From CAZSLC01 sp964607675 (GTDB lineage Bacteria > Bacteroidota > Bacteroidia > Bacteroidales > UBA932): a stretch of DNA of 11,749 nt. The DNA lies in the NCBI GenBank assembly GCA_964607675.1, contig CAZSLC010000034.1, positions 1 through 11,749 of the forward strand, written 5' to 3'. A program made the position numbers and the translations under genes. This document shows, one piece after another, positions 1 to 6,993 of the stretch. The stretch's first letter is position 1; every line of letters begins with the position of its first letter. The notes beneath the pieces were generated by a model. It made no database searches, was not told the DNA's origin, and worked only from the letters and a program-made list of their open reading frames with translations.

Positions 1-53
1 TGCTCAACGCAGGACATTGGGACCACATACAACCAAACGATAAACAACAATAA
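1..53 (+). CDS. Probable 3' end of an upstream gene (partial)
   Basis: In the frame starting at base 3, the first bases read LNAGHWDHIQPNDKQQ and then stop with TAA at 51-53, six bases before the cstA start. This residue mix looks more like a real C-terminus than the other open frame (from base 1), which is asparagine-rich and ends in a TGA overlapping the cstA ATG. The piece is too short to assign a family. If real, it is probably co-transcribed with cstA, since no promoter motif is visible between them. Confidence 0.35.
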   Translation, partial: LNAGHWDHIQPNDKQQ

Positions 54-59
54 CAAAGA

Positions 60-1505
60 ATGATAACACTACTAATATCAATAGCACTACTAATAATAGG
101 CTACTTCACATATGGAAAATTTCTTGAAAAATTCGTAGGGGCATCAGCCTCAAGGGCCACACCAGTTACTACCATGGCAGACGGCGTAGACTACAAAGAA
201 CTAAAGCCTTGGAAAATATTCATCATCCAATTCCTTAACATCGCTGGACTCGGCCCCATATTCGGAGCAATACTCGGAGCAGCCTACGGCCCCATTGCCT
301 ACCTCTGGATAGTCTTAGGATGTATTTTCATGGGTGGAGCACACGACTATTTCTCAGGGATGCTCTCCATCAGACACAACGGAGAGAGCTCCCCCAACAT
401 AGTAGGAATATATCTTGGGAAATGGGCAAAACGCTTTCTAATAATCTTCACAACACTCCTTCTTATTCCTGTCGGAGCCTCATTTGTAACAGGACCTGCC
501 GACCTGATTGCCTCACTCACACACCTCCACAAATACATTTGGTTATTTGCCATCTTCGCCTACTACATAGTCGCCACACTCTTGCCAATTGATAAAATAA
601 TTGGTAAAATATATCCATACATGGGGGCACTCCTTATCATCATGGCACTCGGAGTATTTGCCGCACTCATCATCCAAGGTATCGGAGGAGAGATCACCCT
701 CACAGAACTCACCCCCTCAACATTTCACAACTACCACAACGATCCAAACTCTAACATCCTCATCCCCATGATGTTCATCGTCATCTCATGCGGAGCAATA
801 TCGGGATTCCACTCAACACAATCACCACTAATGGCCAGATGCATGTCAAATGAAAAATACGGCCGTCCATGCTTTTACGGAGCAATGATAGCAGAAGGAT
901 TCGTAGCATTGATATGGGCTACAGCAGCAATATCCTATTTTGGAGGGCCTGAAGGGCTAAATGCAGCAGTAGCAGAGGGAAAAACGCCATCCATCATTGT
1001 CAACGAGATATGCAACACATGGTTTGGGAAAATAGGGGCAATTGTAGCCATTTTAGGTGTAGTAATATGTCCATTAAGCTCTGGAGACACTGCCTTTAGG
1101 AGCCTACGTCTAATCATAGCAGACAGCATTAAATATAATCAAAAACCCTTTAAAAACAGACTTATAGTGGCCATCCCTCTATTCATTGCAGCCTACTTAG
1201 TATGCACATTAGACTTCTCCGTAATATGGAAATATGTAGGGATAGGAAACCAAATATTAGCGACCATCATGCTTTGGACATTCTCCGCATATCTGGCAAA
1301 GAATAAAAAATTCCATTACATAATGTCAATTCCAGCCACGCTGCTAACATTTATATGTGTCAGCTATTTCCTCATTGCCCCACTCGGAGCAGGAGGGATC
1401 AGTTTGAACCACCAATTCTCATATATCGCAGGAGGCGCAGTAGCATTAATATTAGAACTAATATTCATATATAACGCTAAAAAACAACAAATTGCAATAA
1501 AATAA
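60..1505 (+). CDS. cstA: Carbon starvation protein CstA, short form (inner-membrane transporter)
   Basis: A 481-residue, very hydrophobic protein with about a dozen predicted membrane segments along its whole length. The CstA family signature is clear: the block at residues 58-87 (FLNIAGLGPIFGAILGAAYG and following), then GGAHDYFSG at 92-100 and SIRHNGES at 103-110. It is much shorter than the roughly 700-residue enterobacterial CstA, but this short form is usual in Bacteroidetes. Family members in enteric and other bacteria import pyruvate or peptides; the substrate here is not determined. The ATG at 60 follows an AT/CA-rich leader without a Shine-Dalgarno, as usual for the phylum. The gene is followed by 110 bases before ackA, so a separate ackA promoter is possible. 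Next to acid-forming kinases and a secreted peptidase, a role in peptide or pyruvate uptake is plausible but inferred. Confidence 0.93.
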   Translation: MITLLISIALLIIGYFTYGKFLEKFVGASASRATPVTTMADGVDYKELKPWKIFIIQFLNIAGLGPIFGAILGAAYGPIAYLWIVLGCIFMGGAHDYFSGMLSIRHNGESSPNIVGIYLGKWAKRFLIIFTTLLLIPVGASFVTGPADLIASLTHLHKYIWLFAIFAYYIVATLLPIDKIIGKIYPYMGALLIIMALGVFAALIIQGIGGEITLTELTPSTFHNYHNDPNSNILIPMMFIVISCGAISGFHSTQSPLMARCMSNEKYGRPCFYGAMIAEGFVALIWATAAISYFGGPEGLNAAVAEGKTPSIIVNEICNTWFGKIGAIVAILGVVICPLSSGDTAFRSLRLIIADSIKYNQKPFKNRLIVAIPLFIAAYLVCTLDFSVIWKYVGIGNQILATIMLWTFSAYLAKNKKFHYIMSIPATLLTFICVSYFLIAPLGAGGISLNHQFSYIAGGAVALILELIFIYNAKKQQIAIK

Positions 1506-1569
1506 TTTTTAAAAATTGGCAATAATCATCAGTGACTGTAAAATGAATATGAAATTGGCATATAATTGC

Positions 1570-1577
1570 TAACTTTG
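1570..1577 (+). promoter_or_regulatory. Candidate -7 promoter element for ackA-ptb-buk
   Basis: TAACTTTG matches the Bacteroidetes -7 consensus TAnnTTTG exactly and lies 38 bases before the ackA ATG, in the 110-base gap after cstA. I see no TTTG at the expected -33 spacing, so the match may be chance in AT-rich DNA. If used, it would drive the acid-kinase operon separately from cstA. Confidence 0.4.
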
Positions 1578-1615
1578 TAAGATAAATCAACGAAAATAAT
1601 ATAAAAAATAGCTCT

Positions 1616-2821
1616 ATGATAATACTCGTATTAAACTGCGGAAGCTCTTCATTGAAGTACCAAGTACTTGATATGAAGGGTGAAAATGACTACTCACTAT
1701 TAGCCAAAGGACTTGTAGAAAGAATCGGTTTAGAAAAAGGTGACATCACCCATCGTGCCACAGGAAAAGATAAATATCAAATCCAAAAGCCCATCCCCGA
1801 TCATACAGAAGGGATCAAAGCTGTATTAGACCTCCTCACAGACCCACAATGGGGAGTACTCACATCCCTTAAAGAGATAGACGCAGTAGGACACCGTGTA
1901 GCACACGGAGGAGAAACCTTCCCAGTATCGTGCAAAATAGACAATAAAGTAATCGAAGGTATCGAAAGACTTTGCGAACTTGCTCCCCTTCATAATCCTG
2001 CAAACCTTCTTGGGATCAGAGCAATAGAAGCCCTCATGCCAACTACTCCTCAAGTTGCAGTATTCGACACCTCATTTCACCAAACAATGCCCGACTACGC
2101 CTATATGTATGCCATACCATACGAATATTATGAAAAATACAAAGCACGCAGATATGGATTCCACGGCACAAGCCACAAATTCGTAGCTGAAAAAGGGGCA
2201 AAGCTCGTCGGCCTTGATATAAACAACTCAAAAATAGTTACTTGTCACCTTGGCAACGGAGGTTCGGTGACAGCTGTCCTCAACGGCAAATCAGTTGATA
2301 CATCTATGGGATTCACCCCTGTCGAAGGGGTAGTAATGGGGACACGTTGCGGCAATATTGACGCTGGACTTGTCACCTTCCTTCAAGAAAAAGAGAAACT
2401 TGACGCCAACGGCATCAACAAAGTACTCAACAAAAAGAGTGGATTTGAAGGGGTGTCAGGAGTATCATCAGACTGCCGCGACATAGAGAATGCAGCCAAA
2501 GAGGGTAACAAAAGAGCTGCACTCTCTCTTCAAATGTTCAACCATAGCGTAAGAAAATACATCGGAGCATATAGTGCCGTCATGGGAGGGATAGATCTCA
2601 TTGTCTTCACAGGGGGCATCGGAGAAAACGACTCACGCGCACGCAGAGAGATTTGTTCGACACTCGGCTACTTAGGGATAGATTTTGACAACTCCCGTAA
2701 CGATGGGGTAAGGGGGAAAGATGTCATCCTCACCAAAGATGGATCAAAAGTAAAAGTAGTCACTCTTACAACCAACGAAGAATTGGTAATAGCAAGAGAC
2801 ACAATGAATTTAACAAAATAA
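1616..2821 (+). CDS. ackA: Acetate kinase
   Basis: A 401-residue cytoplasmic ASKHA-fold kinase that makes acetate and ATP from acetyl-phosphate and ADP, reversibly. Full length for the family. Visible active-site landmarks: LNCGSSSLK at the N-terminus (Asn7), VGHRVAHGG (Arg94), FDTSFH (Asp151), GFHGTSH (His183), HLGNGGS (211-217), GTRCGNID (Arg244) and TNEELVIARDT near the C-terminus (Glu388). These correspond, with an offset of three or four, to the known Methanosarcina residues N7, R91, D148, H180, R241 and E384. It is first in a compact cluster with ptb (21-nt gap) and buk. A phosphotransacetylase gene (pta), the usual neighbour, is absent from the window; the phosphotransacylase next door is of the Ptb type. 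Confidence 0.97.
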   Translation: MIILVLNCGSSSLKYQVLDMKGENDYSLLAKGLVERIGLEKGDITHRATGKDKYQIQKPIPDHTEGIKAVLDLLTDPQWGVLTSLKEIDAVGHRVAHGGETFPVSCKIDNKVIEGIERLCELAPLHNPANLLGIRAIEALMPTTPQVAVFDTSFHQTMPDYAYMYAIPYEYYEKYKARRYGFHGTSHKFVAEKGAKLVGLDINNSKIVTCHLGNGGSVTAVLNGKSVDTSMGFTPVEGVVMGTRCGNIDAGLVTFLQEKEKLDANGINKVLNKKSGFEGVSGVSSDCRDIENAAKEGNKRAALSLQMFNHSVRKYIGAYSAVMGGIDLIVFTGGIGENDSRARREICSTLGYLGIDFDNSRNDGVRGKDVILTKDGSKVKVVTLTTNEELVIARDTMNLTK

Positions 2822-2842
2822 CTCATAAAAAGATAAAAAGAA

Positions 2843-3748
2843 ATGATTACAAATTTTCAACAAATCTTCGAGCAACTTCGCTCTAAAACAAAAAAACGTC
2901 TTGTAGCTGCATGGGCAGTAGATGATCACACCATCACAGCAGCATACAAAGCAGTAGAACTTGGCATAGTTGACGCAACCCTTGTAGGAGACATTAAACT
3001 CATCAAACAAGTATGCGCAGAAGAGAAAATCGACATCAATAAGTTTAACATCGTAAATAACGAAGACGAGCTCAAATCTATCGCTATGGCAGTAGAGATG
3101 GTTAAAAACGGAGAGGGAGATATCTTGATGAAGGGACTCTGCTCAACAGACAAATACATGAGAGCCATCCTCAACAAAGAAAAAGGGCTACTTCCTCCAA
3201 AAGCAGTCTTGAGCCACGTATGTGTTCTTGAAAATTCAAACTACCACAAACTAATCATCCTCGGTGACATGGCAGTAATACCTGCACCCGATCTCACCCA
3301 AAAAATTGCAATCACCAAATATCTCGTAAACACAGCAAAAGCACTTCAGATTGCAAAACCTAAAGTAGCTATAGTTGCAGCAACAGAACAAATGCTTCCA
3401 GCAATGCCAGCATGCGTTGACGCAGCTATCATTTCTAAAATGGTTGACAGGGGACAAATACCAGGATGCGTTGCAGACGGTCCACTTGCACTTGACGTAG
3501 CCATATCAGCAGAGGCAGTAGCCATTAAGAAACTCGTTAGCCCTGTTGCTGGAGACGCAGATTGTCTTGTATTCCCTAACATCGAATCGGCCAATGTATT
3601 CTACAAAGTCAACTCACAACTTTGCAAAGGAGTTAAACAAGCTGCAATCGTAGCTGGTGCATTAGCTCCATGTGTACTATCAAGCCGAGCAGACAGTATC
3701 GACACCAAACTCAACTCAATTGCACTTGCAGCACTAACAGCAAAATAG
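2843..3748 (+). CDS. ptb: Phosphate butyryltransferase (phosphotransbutyrylase)
   Basis: A 301-residue member of the Pta/Ptb family, of the short Ptb type. It converts butyryl-CoA (often also isobutyryl-, valeryl- or isovaleryl-CoA) and phosphate into acyl-phosphate and CoA. Supporting blocks include KRLVAAWAVDDHTITAAYKAV near the start, GDILMKGLCSTDKYMRAIL in the middle, and VADGPLALDVAISAEAV with VAGDADCLVFPNIESANVFY in the C-terminal half, the CoA/phosphate-binding region of the family. It lacks the N-terminal extension of long Pta enzymes and has no hydratase domain. The stop lies six bases before buk, so the two are almost certainly co-translated and form the butyrate kinase route. It could also supply acyl-phosphate to the adjacent acetate kinase if its specificity is broad; this is inference. 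Confidence 0.93.
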   Translation: MITNFQQIFEQLRSKTKKRLVAAWAVDDHTITAAYKAVELGIVDATLVGDIKLIKQVCAEEKIDINKFNIVNNEDELKSIAMAVEMVKNGEGDILMKGLCSTDKYMRAILNKEKGLLPPKAVLSHVCVLENSNYHKLIILGDMAVIPAPDLTQKIAITKYLVNTAKALQIAKPKVAIVAATEQMLPAMPACVDAAIISKMVDRGQIPGCVADGPLALDVAISAEAVAIKKLVSPVAGDADCLVFPNIESANVFYKVNSQLCKGVKQAAIVAGALAPCVLSSRADSIDTKLNSIALAALTAK

Positions 3749-3754
3749 ATAGAT

Positions 3755-4840
3755 ATGCAACACATATTAGCAATAAATCCAGGCTCCACCTCAACCAAAA
3801 TAGCAATCTATGATGGCAAGGCGGAGTCCTTCTCTAAAACTCTTCGCCACAGTGCCGAAGAGATCTGTAAATACCCAGATGTCATCAGCCAATACCAATT
3901 CCGCAAAGAGACCATCGAACAAGCTCTAAAAGAGAACAATATAGATATTACAACAATATCTGCCATTGTTGGTAGAGGCGGTCTTCTAAGGCCAATCGCA
4001 TCAGGAGTGTATGAAGTAAATGAAGAGATGATCAAAGACCTGAGCTCTGCACAATATGGAGAGCACGCAAGCAACCTTGGAGGCATCATTGCCAATGCAA
4101 TAGCCAAAGAGATCAACATCAAATTGGGCAAGATAGCATGCCGCGCCTTCATCGCAGATCCTGTAGTGGTTGACGAATTGAATGACATAGCACGTATTGG
4201 TGGCCACCCCCTTTTCCCACGTCGCTCAGTACTCCATGCCCTCAATCAAAAAGCAATTGCCAAACAATATGCTGCAGAATGTGGTAAAAAATACAACGAA
4301 CTCAACCTCATCGTAGCACATCTCGGAGGAGGAGTATCAGTAGGAGCACACCACAACGGGATGATCACAGATGTCAACGACGCACTTAACGGAGATGGAC
4401 CATTCAGCCCCGAAAGGAGTGGATCAATCACAGCCCTATTCCTTGCAAAAGCATGTTTTTCAGGAAAATATAGCTTCGAAGAGATCAAAAAGATCATCAG
4501 TGGCAAAGGTGGTGTAGTAGCACACTTAGGGACAAACTCATTTCAAGAAGTTGAACAGAGGGTAGCTGCTGGTGATGAAAAGGCAAAACTCATTTCAGAT
4601 GCTTTCATATACAACGTAGCAAAAGAAATTGGGGCAATGTCAACAGTCCTCTCTGGAAAAGTAGATGCAATACTCCTCACTGGAGGAATCGCATACGGAA
4701 AAGAGATGATGGCACAACTAACATCAATGGTAAGCTTCATCGCACCAGTCAAAGTATATCCTGGAGAAGACGAGATGGGAGCCCTTGCAGGCAACGGACT
4801 CGCAGTACTCGAAGGTAAAGAAGAGGTAAAAAAATACTAA
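3755..4840 (+). CDS. buk: Butyrate (branched-chain fatty acid) kinase
   Basis: A 361-residue ASKHA-fold kinase, normal length for butyrate kinases, making butyrate or branched-chain acid plus ATP from the acyl-phosphate formed by Ptb. The phosphate-binding start is ILAINPGSTSTKIAIYDG (residues 4-21). Further landmarks are VGRGGLLRPIASGVYEV (72-88), HASNLGG (104-110), ADPVVVDEL (134-142), HLGGGVSVGAHHNG (189-202), GDGPFSPERSG (213-223) and a C-terminal LLTGGIAYGKEM nucleotide-binding block. It differs from AckA in these blocks, so it is not a second acetate kinase. It ends convergently on fcl: its TAA at 4838-4840 overlaps the opposite TAG at 4837-4839. I see no hairpin terminator there, so the two transcripts probably run into each other. 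Confidence 0.96.
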   Translation: MQHILAINPGSTSTKIAIYDGKAESFSKTLRHSAEEICKYPDVISQYQFRKETIEQALKENNIDITTISAIVGRGGLLRPIASGVYEVNEEMIKDLSSAQYGEHASNLGGIIANAIAKEINIKLGKIACRAFIADPVVVDELNDIARIGGHPLFPRRSVLHALNQKAIAKQYAAECGKKYNELNLIVAHLGGGVSVGAHHNGMITDVNDALNGDGPFSPERSGSITALFLAKACFSGKYSFEEIKKIISGKGGVVAHLGTNSFQEVEQRVAAGDEKAKLISDAFIYNVAKEIGAMSTVLSGKVDAILLTGGIAYGKEMMAQLTSMVSFIAPVKVYPGEDEMGALAGNGLAVLEGKEEVKKY

Positions 4841-5874
4841 TTCGACAAATACCACTTGTAAAGCCGATCAATACCAACATTCAACTCGACTGTGTGATGC
4901 CACCCAAGCGAGTGAATTTTGGTACAATCGGTTAGTTTTCTCATCGTCCCATCTAAAGAGCCATTAAACACAATCCTCCCTTCAAAACCCACAGATGCAG
5001 CAATCATAGCAGCAAGCTCCGCAATAGTACACTCTTTTTGAGTACCAATATTGATATGGCAGTTACCAAGTTCTGCAACATTGATATTTTCAAGGAGAAA
5101 CAAAGCAGCCTGAGCAAGATCCTCGCTCCAGAGAAATTCCCTAAGAGCCTCTCCCGATCCCCACAAACGCACCTCATCACCACATATCCCCATTTCTGCA
5201 AGGGCATGGACCATATCATCCATATTAGCAAAATGTCTTCCTCCGTAGGGACGGCGCGCTAAATCAGCAGCCACCCTCACCCTATCACCATTGGCAAGGA
5301 GCTTAGCAAGATGAAACTTTCGAAGCATAGAGGGGAGGACATGACCATTCTCCAAATCAAAATTGTCATTAGGACCATATAAATTAGTGGGCATCAATGA
5401 AATATAATTGGTCCCATACTGAGTATTAAAACTCTCACACATCTTCAACCCTGCAATTTTTGCAATAGCATAAGGTTCATTGGTGTATTCAAGAGGAGAT
5501 GAAAGCAGCGACTCCTCTTTAATAGGTTGCTCTGCATCACGCGGATAAATACAAGAACTACCAAGAAATAGAAGTTTCTTCACATTTGTCCTAAAGCACT
5601 CCCCTATTACATTCTGCTGTATCTGAAGATTACGAAATATAAAATCTGCACGATGTGTATTATTCGCCTTTATGCCACCCACATAAGCAGCAGCAAGAAC
5701 AACATAATCTGGCTTCTCACCCTCAAAAAAATGTCTCACTGCCAATTGATCCATCAAATCGAGCTCCTTATGCGTACGTCCAACAAGATGATAACCACCA
5801 CGTTGGCTCAACAGAGACCATATAGAAGAGCCGACAAGCCCCTTATGTCCTGCAACATATATTTTACCTGTCAT
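4837..5874 (-). CDS. fcl: GDP-L-fucose synthase
   Basis: A short-chain dehydrogenase/reductase that epimerises and reduces GDP-4-keto-6-deoxymannose to GDP-L-fucose with NADPH, in the cytoplasm. From the chosen ATG it is 345 residues. The Rossmann motif is GHKGLVGS (9-16). The active-site set matches the E. coli enzyme with an offset of one: Ser106 and Cys108 in GSSCIYP, Tyr135 and Lys139 in NEPYAIAK, and His178 in NGHVLP. MPTNLYGPNDNF (161-172) is a strong family block. A somewhat longer frame exists through a TTG at 5880, but the ATG at 5874 gives a conventional MTGKIYVAG start and is preferred. The start overlaps the last 11 bases of gmd, indicating translational coupling. Confidence 0.96.
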   Translation of the reverse strand: MTGKIYVAGHKGLVGSSIWSLLSQRGGYHLVGRTHKELDLMDQLAVRHFFEGEKPDYVVLAAAYVGGIKANNTHRADFIFRNLQIQQNVIGECFRTNVKKLLFLGSSCIYPRDAEQPIKEESLLSSPLEYTNEPYAIAKIAGLKMCESFNTQYGTNYISLMPTNLYGPNDNFDLENGHVLPSMLRKFHLAKLLANGDRVRVAADLARRPYGGRHFANMDDMVHALAEMGICGDEVRLWGSGEALREFLWSEDLAQAALFLLENINVAELGNCHINIGTQKECTIAELAAMIAASVGFEGRIVFNGSLDGTMRKLTDCTKIHSLGWHHTVELNVGIDRLYKWYLSN

Positions 5875-6904
5875 TCTCAATCATTATTTTTATCAATTCC
5901 TTAAAAGAGGTTTTGGACGGATTCCAATCAAGGAGAGAAACAGCCTTAGAAGGGTCTCCCAACAATACTTCAACTTCTGTAGGACGGTAGTATTTAGGAT
6001 CCACCTCCACAAGCACCCTTCCAGTCTTCTGACAGATGCCCTTCTCATTTTCATTTTCACCCTCCCAGATAAGAGAGATACCCACCTCACCAAATGCCAA
6101 TGTGCAGAACTCCCTCACTGTATGGTTTTGACCTGTAGCAATCACAAAATCCTCAGGGGTAACATATTGCATCATTAGCCACATGCACTCTACATAATCT
6201 TTTGCATATCCCCAATCGCGCAACGCATTCAAATTACCAATATACAATTTGTCCTGCTCCCCACGAGCAATCCTCGTGGCTGCAAGTGTTATTTTTCTCG
6301 TTACGAAAGTCTCACCTCTCCGCTCACTCTCATGGTTAAATAAAATTCCATTCACAGCGAACATCCCATAAGCCTCACGATAATTGCGCACCATCCAATA
6401 GCCATAAAGCTTTGCTACAGCATAAGGACTCCTTGGATAAAATGGAGTATTTTCGTTTTGCGGCACCTCTGTAACCATACCATAAAGCTCCGAAGTAGCT
6501 GCATTGTAGATCTTGCATTTGCCTACCATACCGAGGATACGCACAGCCTCCAAAAGATGTAGCACTCCAATAGCATCTGTCTGAGAGGTATATTCAGGCA
6601 CCTCAAAACTCACCTTCACATGGCTCTGGGCGGCAAGATTGTAAATCTCGCACGGCTTAATCTCCTGAATAATGCGAATCAAAGAAGTTGCGTCAGTCAT
6701 ATCACCATAGTGCAACTCCACCGCCCTCTCTCTCTTCATATCCTTCACCCACTCATCAAAATAGAGATGCTCTATACGCCCTGTATTGAACGAAGAAGAA
6801 CGTCTAATCACCCCATGTACTTTATACCCCTTTTCAAGGAGTAACTCAGCCAGAAAAGAGCCATCCTGCCCCGTAATACCCAAAATCAACGCAACTTTTT
6901 TCAT
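5864..6904 (-). CDS. gmd: GDP-mannose 4,6-dehydratase
   Basis: A 346-residue NADP-dependent extended short-chain dehydrogenase making GDP-4-keto-6-deoxy-mannose from GDP-mannose, the first step to GDP-fucose. Visible: GITGQDGSFLAELLLEKGY (9-27) with the nucleotide-binding glycines, VIRRSSSFNTGRIEHLY (32-48), the catalytic Thr137 and Glu139 in ATSELYG, Tyr161 and Lys165 in SPYAVAK, and NHESERRGETFVTRKI (190-205). These align with E. coli T132, E134, Y156 and K160 at a constant offset. With fcl it forms a complete GDP-mannose to GDP-L-fucose module, feeding fucosylation of capsule, O-antigen or surface glycoproteins. No glycosyltransferase or mannose-1-phosphate enzyme is in view. The start lies directly after a tandem-repeated copy of the end of the peptidase gene. 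Confidence 0.97.
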   Translation of the reverse strand: MKKVALILGITGQDGSFLAELLLEKGYKVHGVIRRSSSFNTGRIEHLYFDEWVKDMKRERAVELHYGDMTDATSLIRIIQEIKPCEIYNLAAQSHVKVSFEVPEYTSQTDAIGVLHLLEAVRILGMVGKCKIYNAATSELYGMVTEVPQNENTPFYPRSPYAVAKLYGYWMVRNYREAYGMFAVNGILFNHESERRGETFVTRKITLAATRIARGEQDKLYIGNLNALRDWGYAKDYVECMWLMMQYVTPEDFVIATGQNHTVREFCTLAFGEVGISLIWEGENENEKGICQKTGRVLVEVDPKYYRPTEVEVLLGDPSKAVSLLDWNPSKTSFKELIKIMIENDR

Positions 6905-6993
6905 CTCAATATAAAACTACTCATCATATACCATTAAATACAAAATCACTCAACATATATCATTTTAATATAAAACTACTCTGCAAATACCAT
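6905..6993 (-). repeat. Three tandem ~30-bp units: end of the peptidase gene plus two copies, running up to the gmd start
   Basis: Read on the minus strand, three units lie head to tail: 6993-6964 (30 bp), 6963-6935 (29 bp) and 6934-6905 (30 bp). Each begins with ATG, four codons and a stop, then a T-rich stretch (TTTTATATTAAA, TTTTGTATTTA, TTTTATATTGAG). The first six codons of the units encode MVFAE*, MIYVE* and MVYDE*. The first is the real C-terminus of the peptidase; the other two are five-residue minigenes. The base after the third unit is the A of the gmd ATG, so gmd sits in the register of a fourth unit. The copies have diverged, so the duplication is not very recent. Confidence 0.8.

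Noticed and set aside
1504..1517. 14-bp perfect palindrome at the cstA stop
   Set aside because: It is A/T only with no loop, as expected by chance in AT-rich DNA, and does not resemble a terminator.
3808..4245. 145-codon minus-strand open frame opposite buk
   Set aside because: It is a shadow frame of a confidently identified butyrate kinase.
5875..5880. Longer fcl start at a TTG (two extra residues)
   Set aside because: The ATG at 5874 gives the standard N-terminus close to the Rossmann motif; TTG is less likely.
6912..6944. TTTG, 21-base spacer and TAGTTTTA on the minus strand upstream of gmd, resembling a Bacteroidetes promoter
   Set aside because: The TAGTTTTA is a repeated part of the tandem units (it also contains the peptidase stop codon), and the leader would be almost absent, so the match is better explained by the repeat. 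It remains possible.
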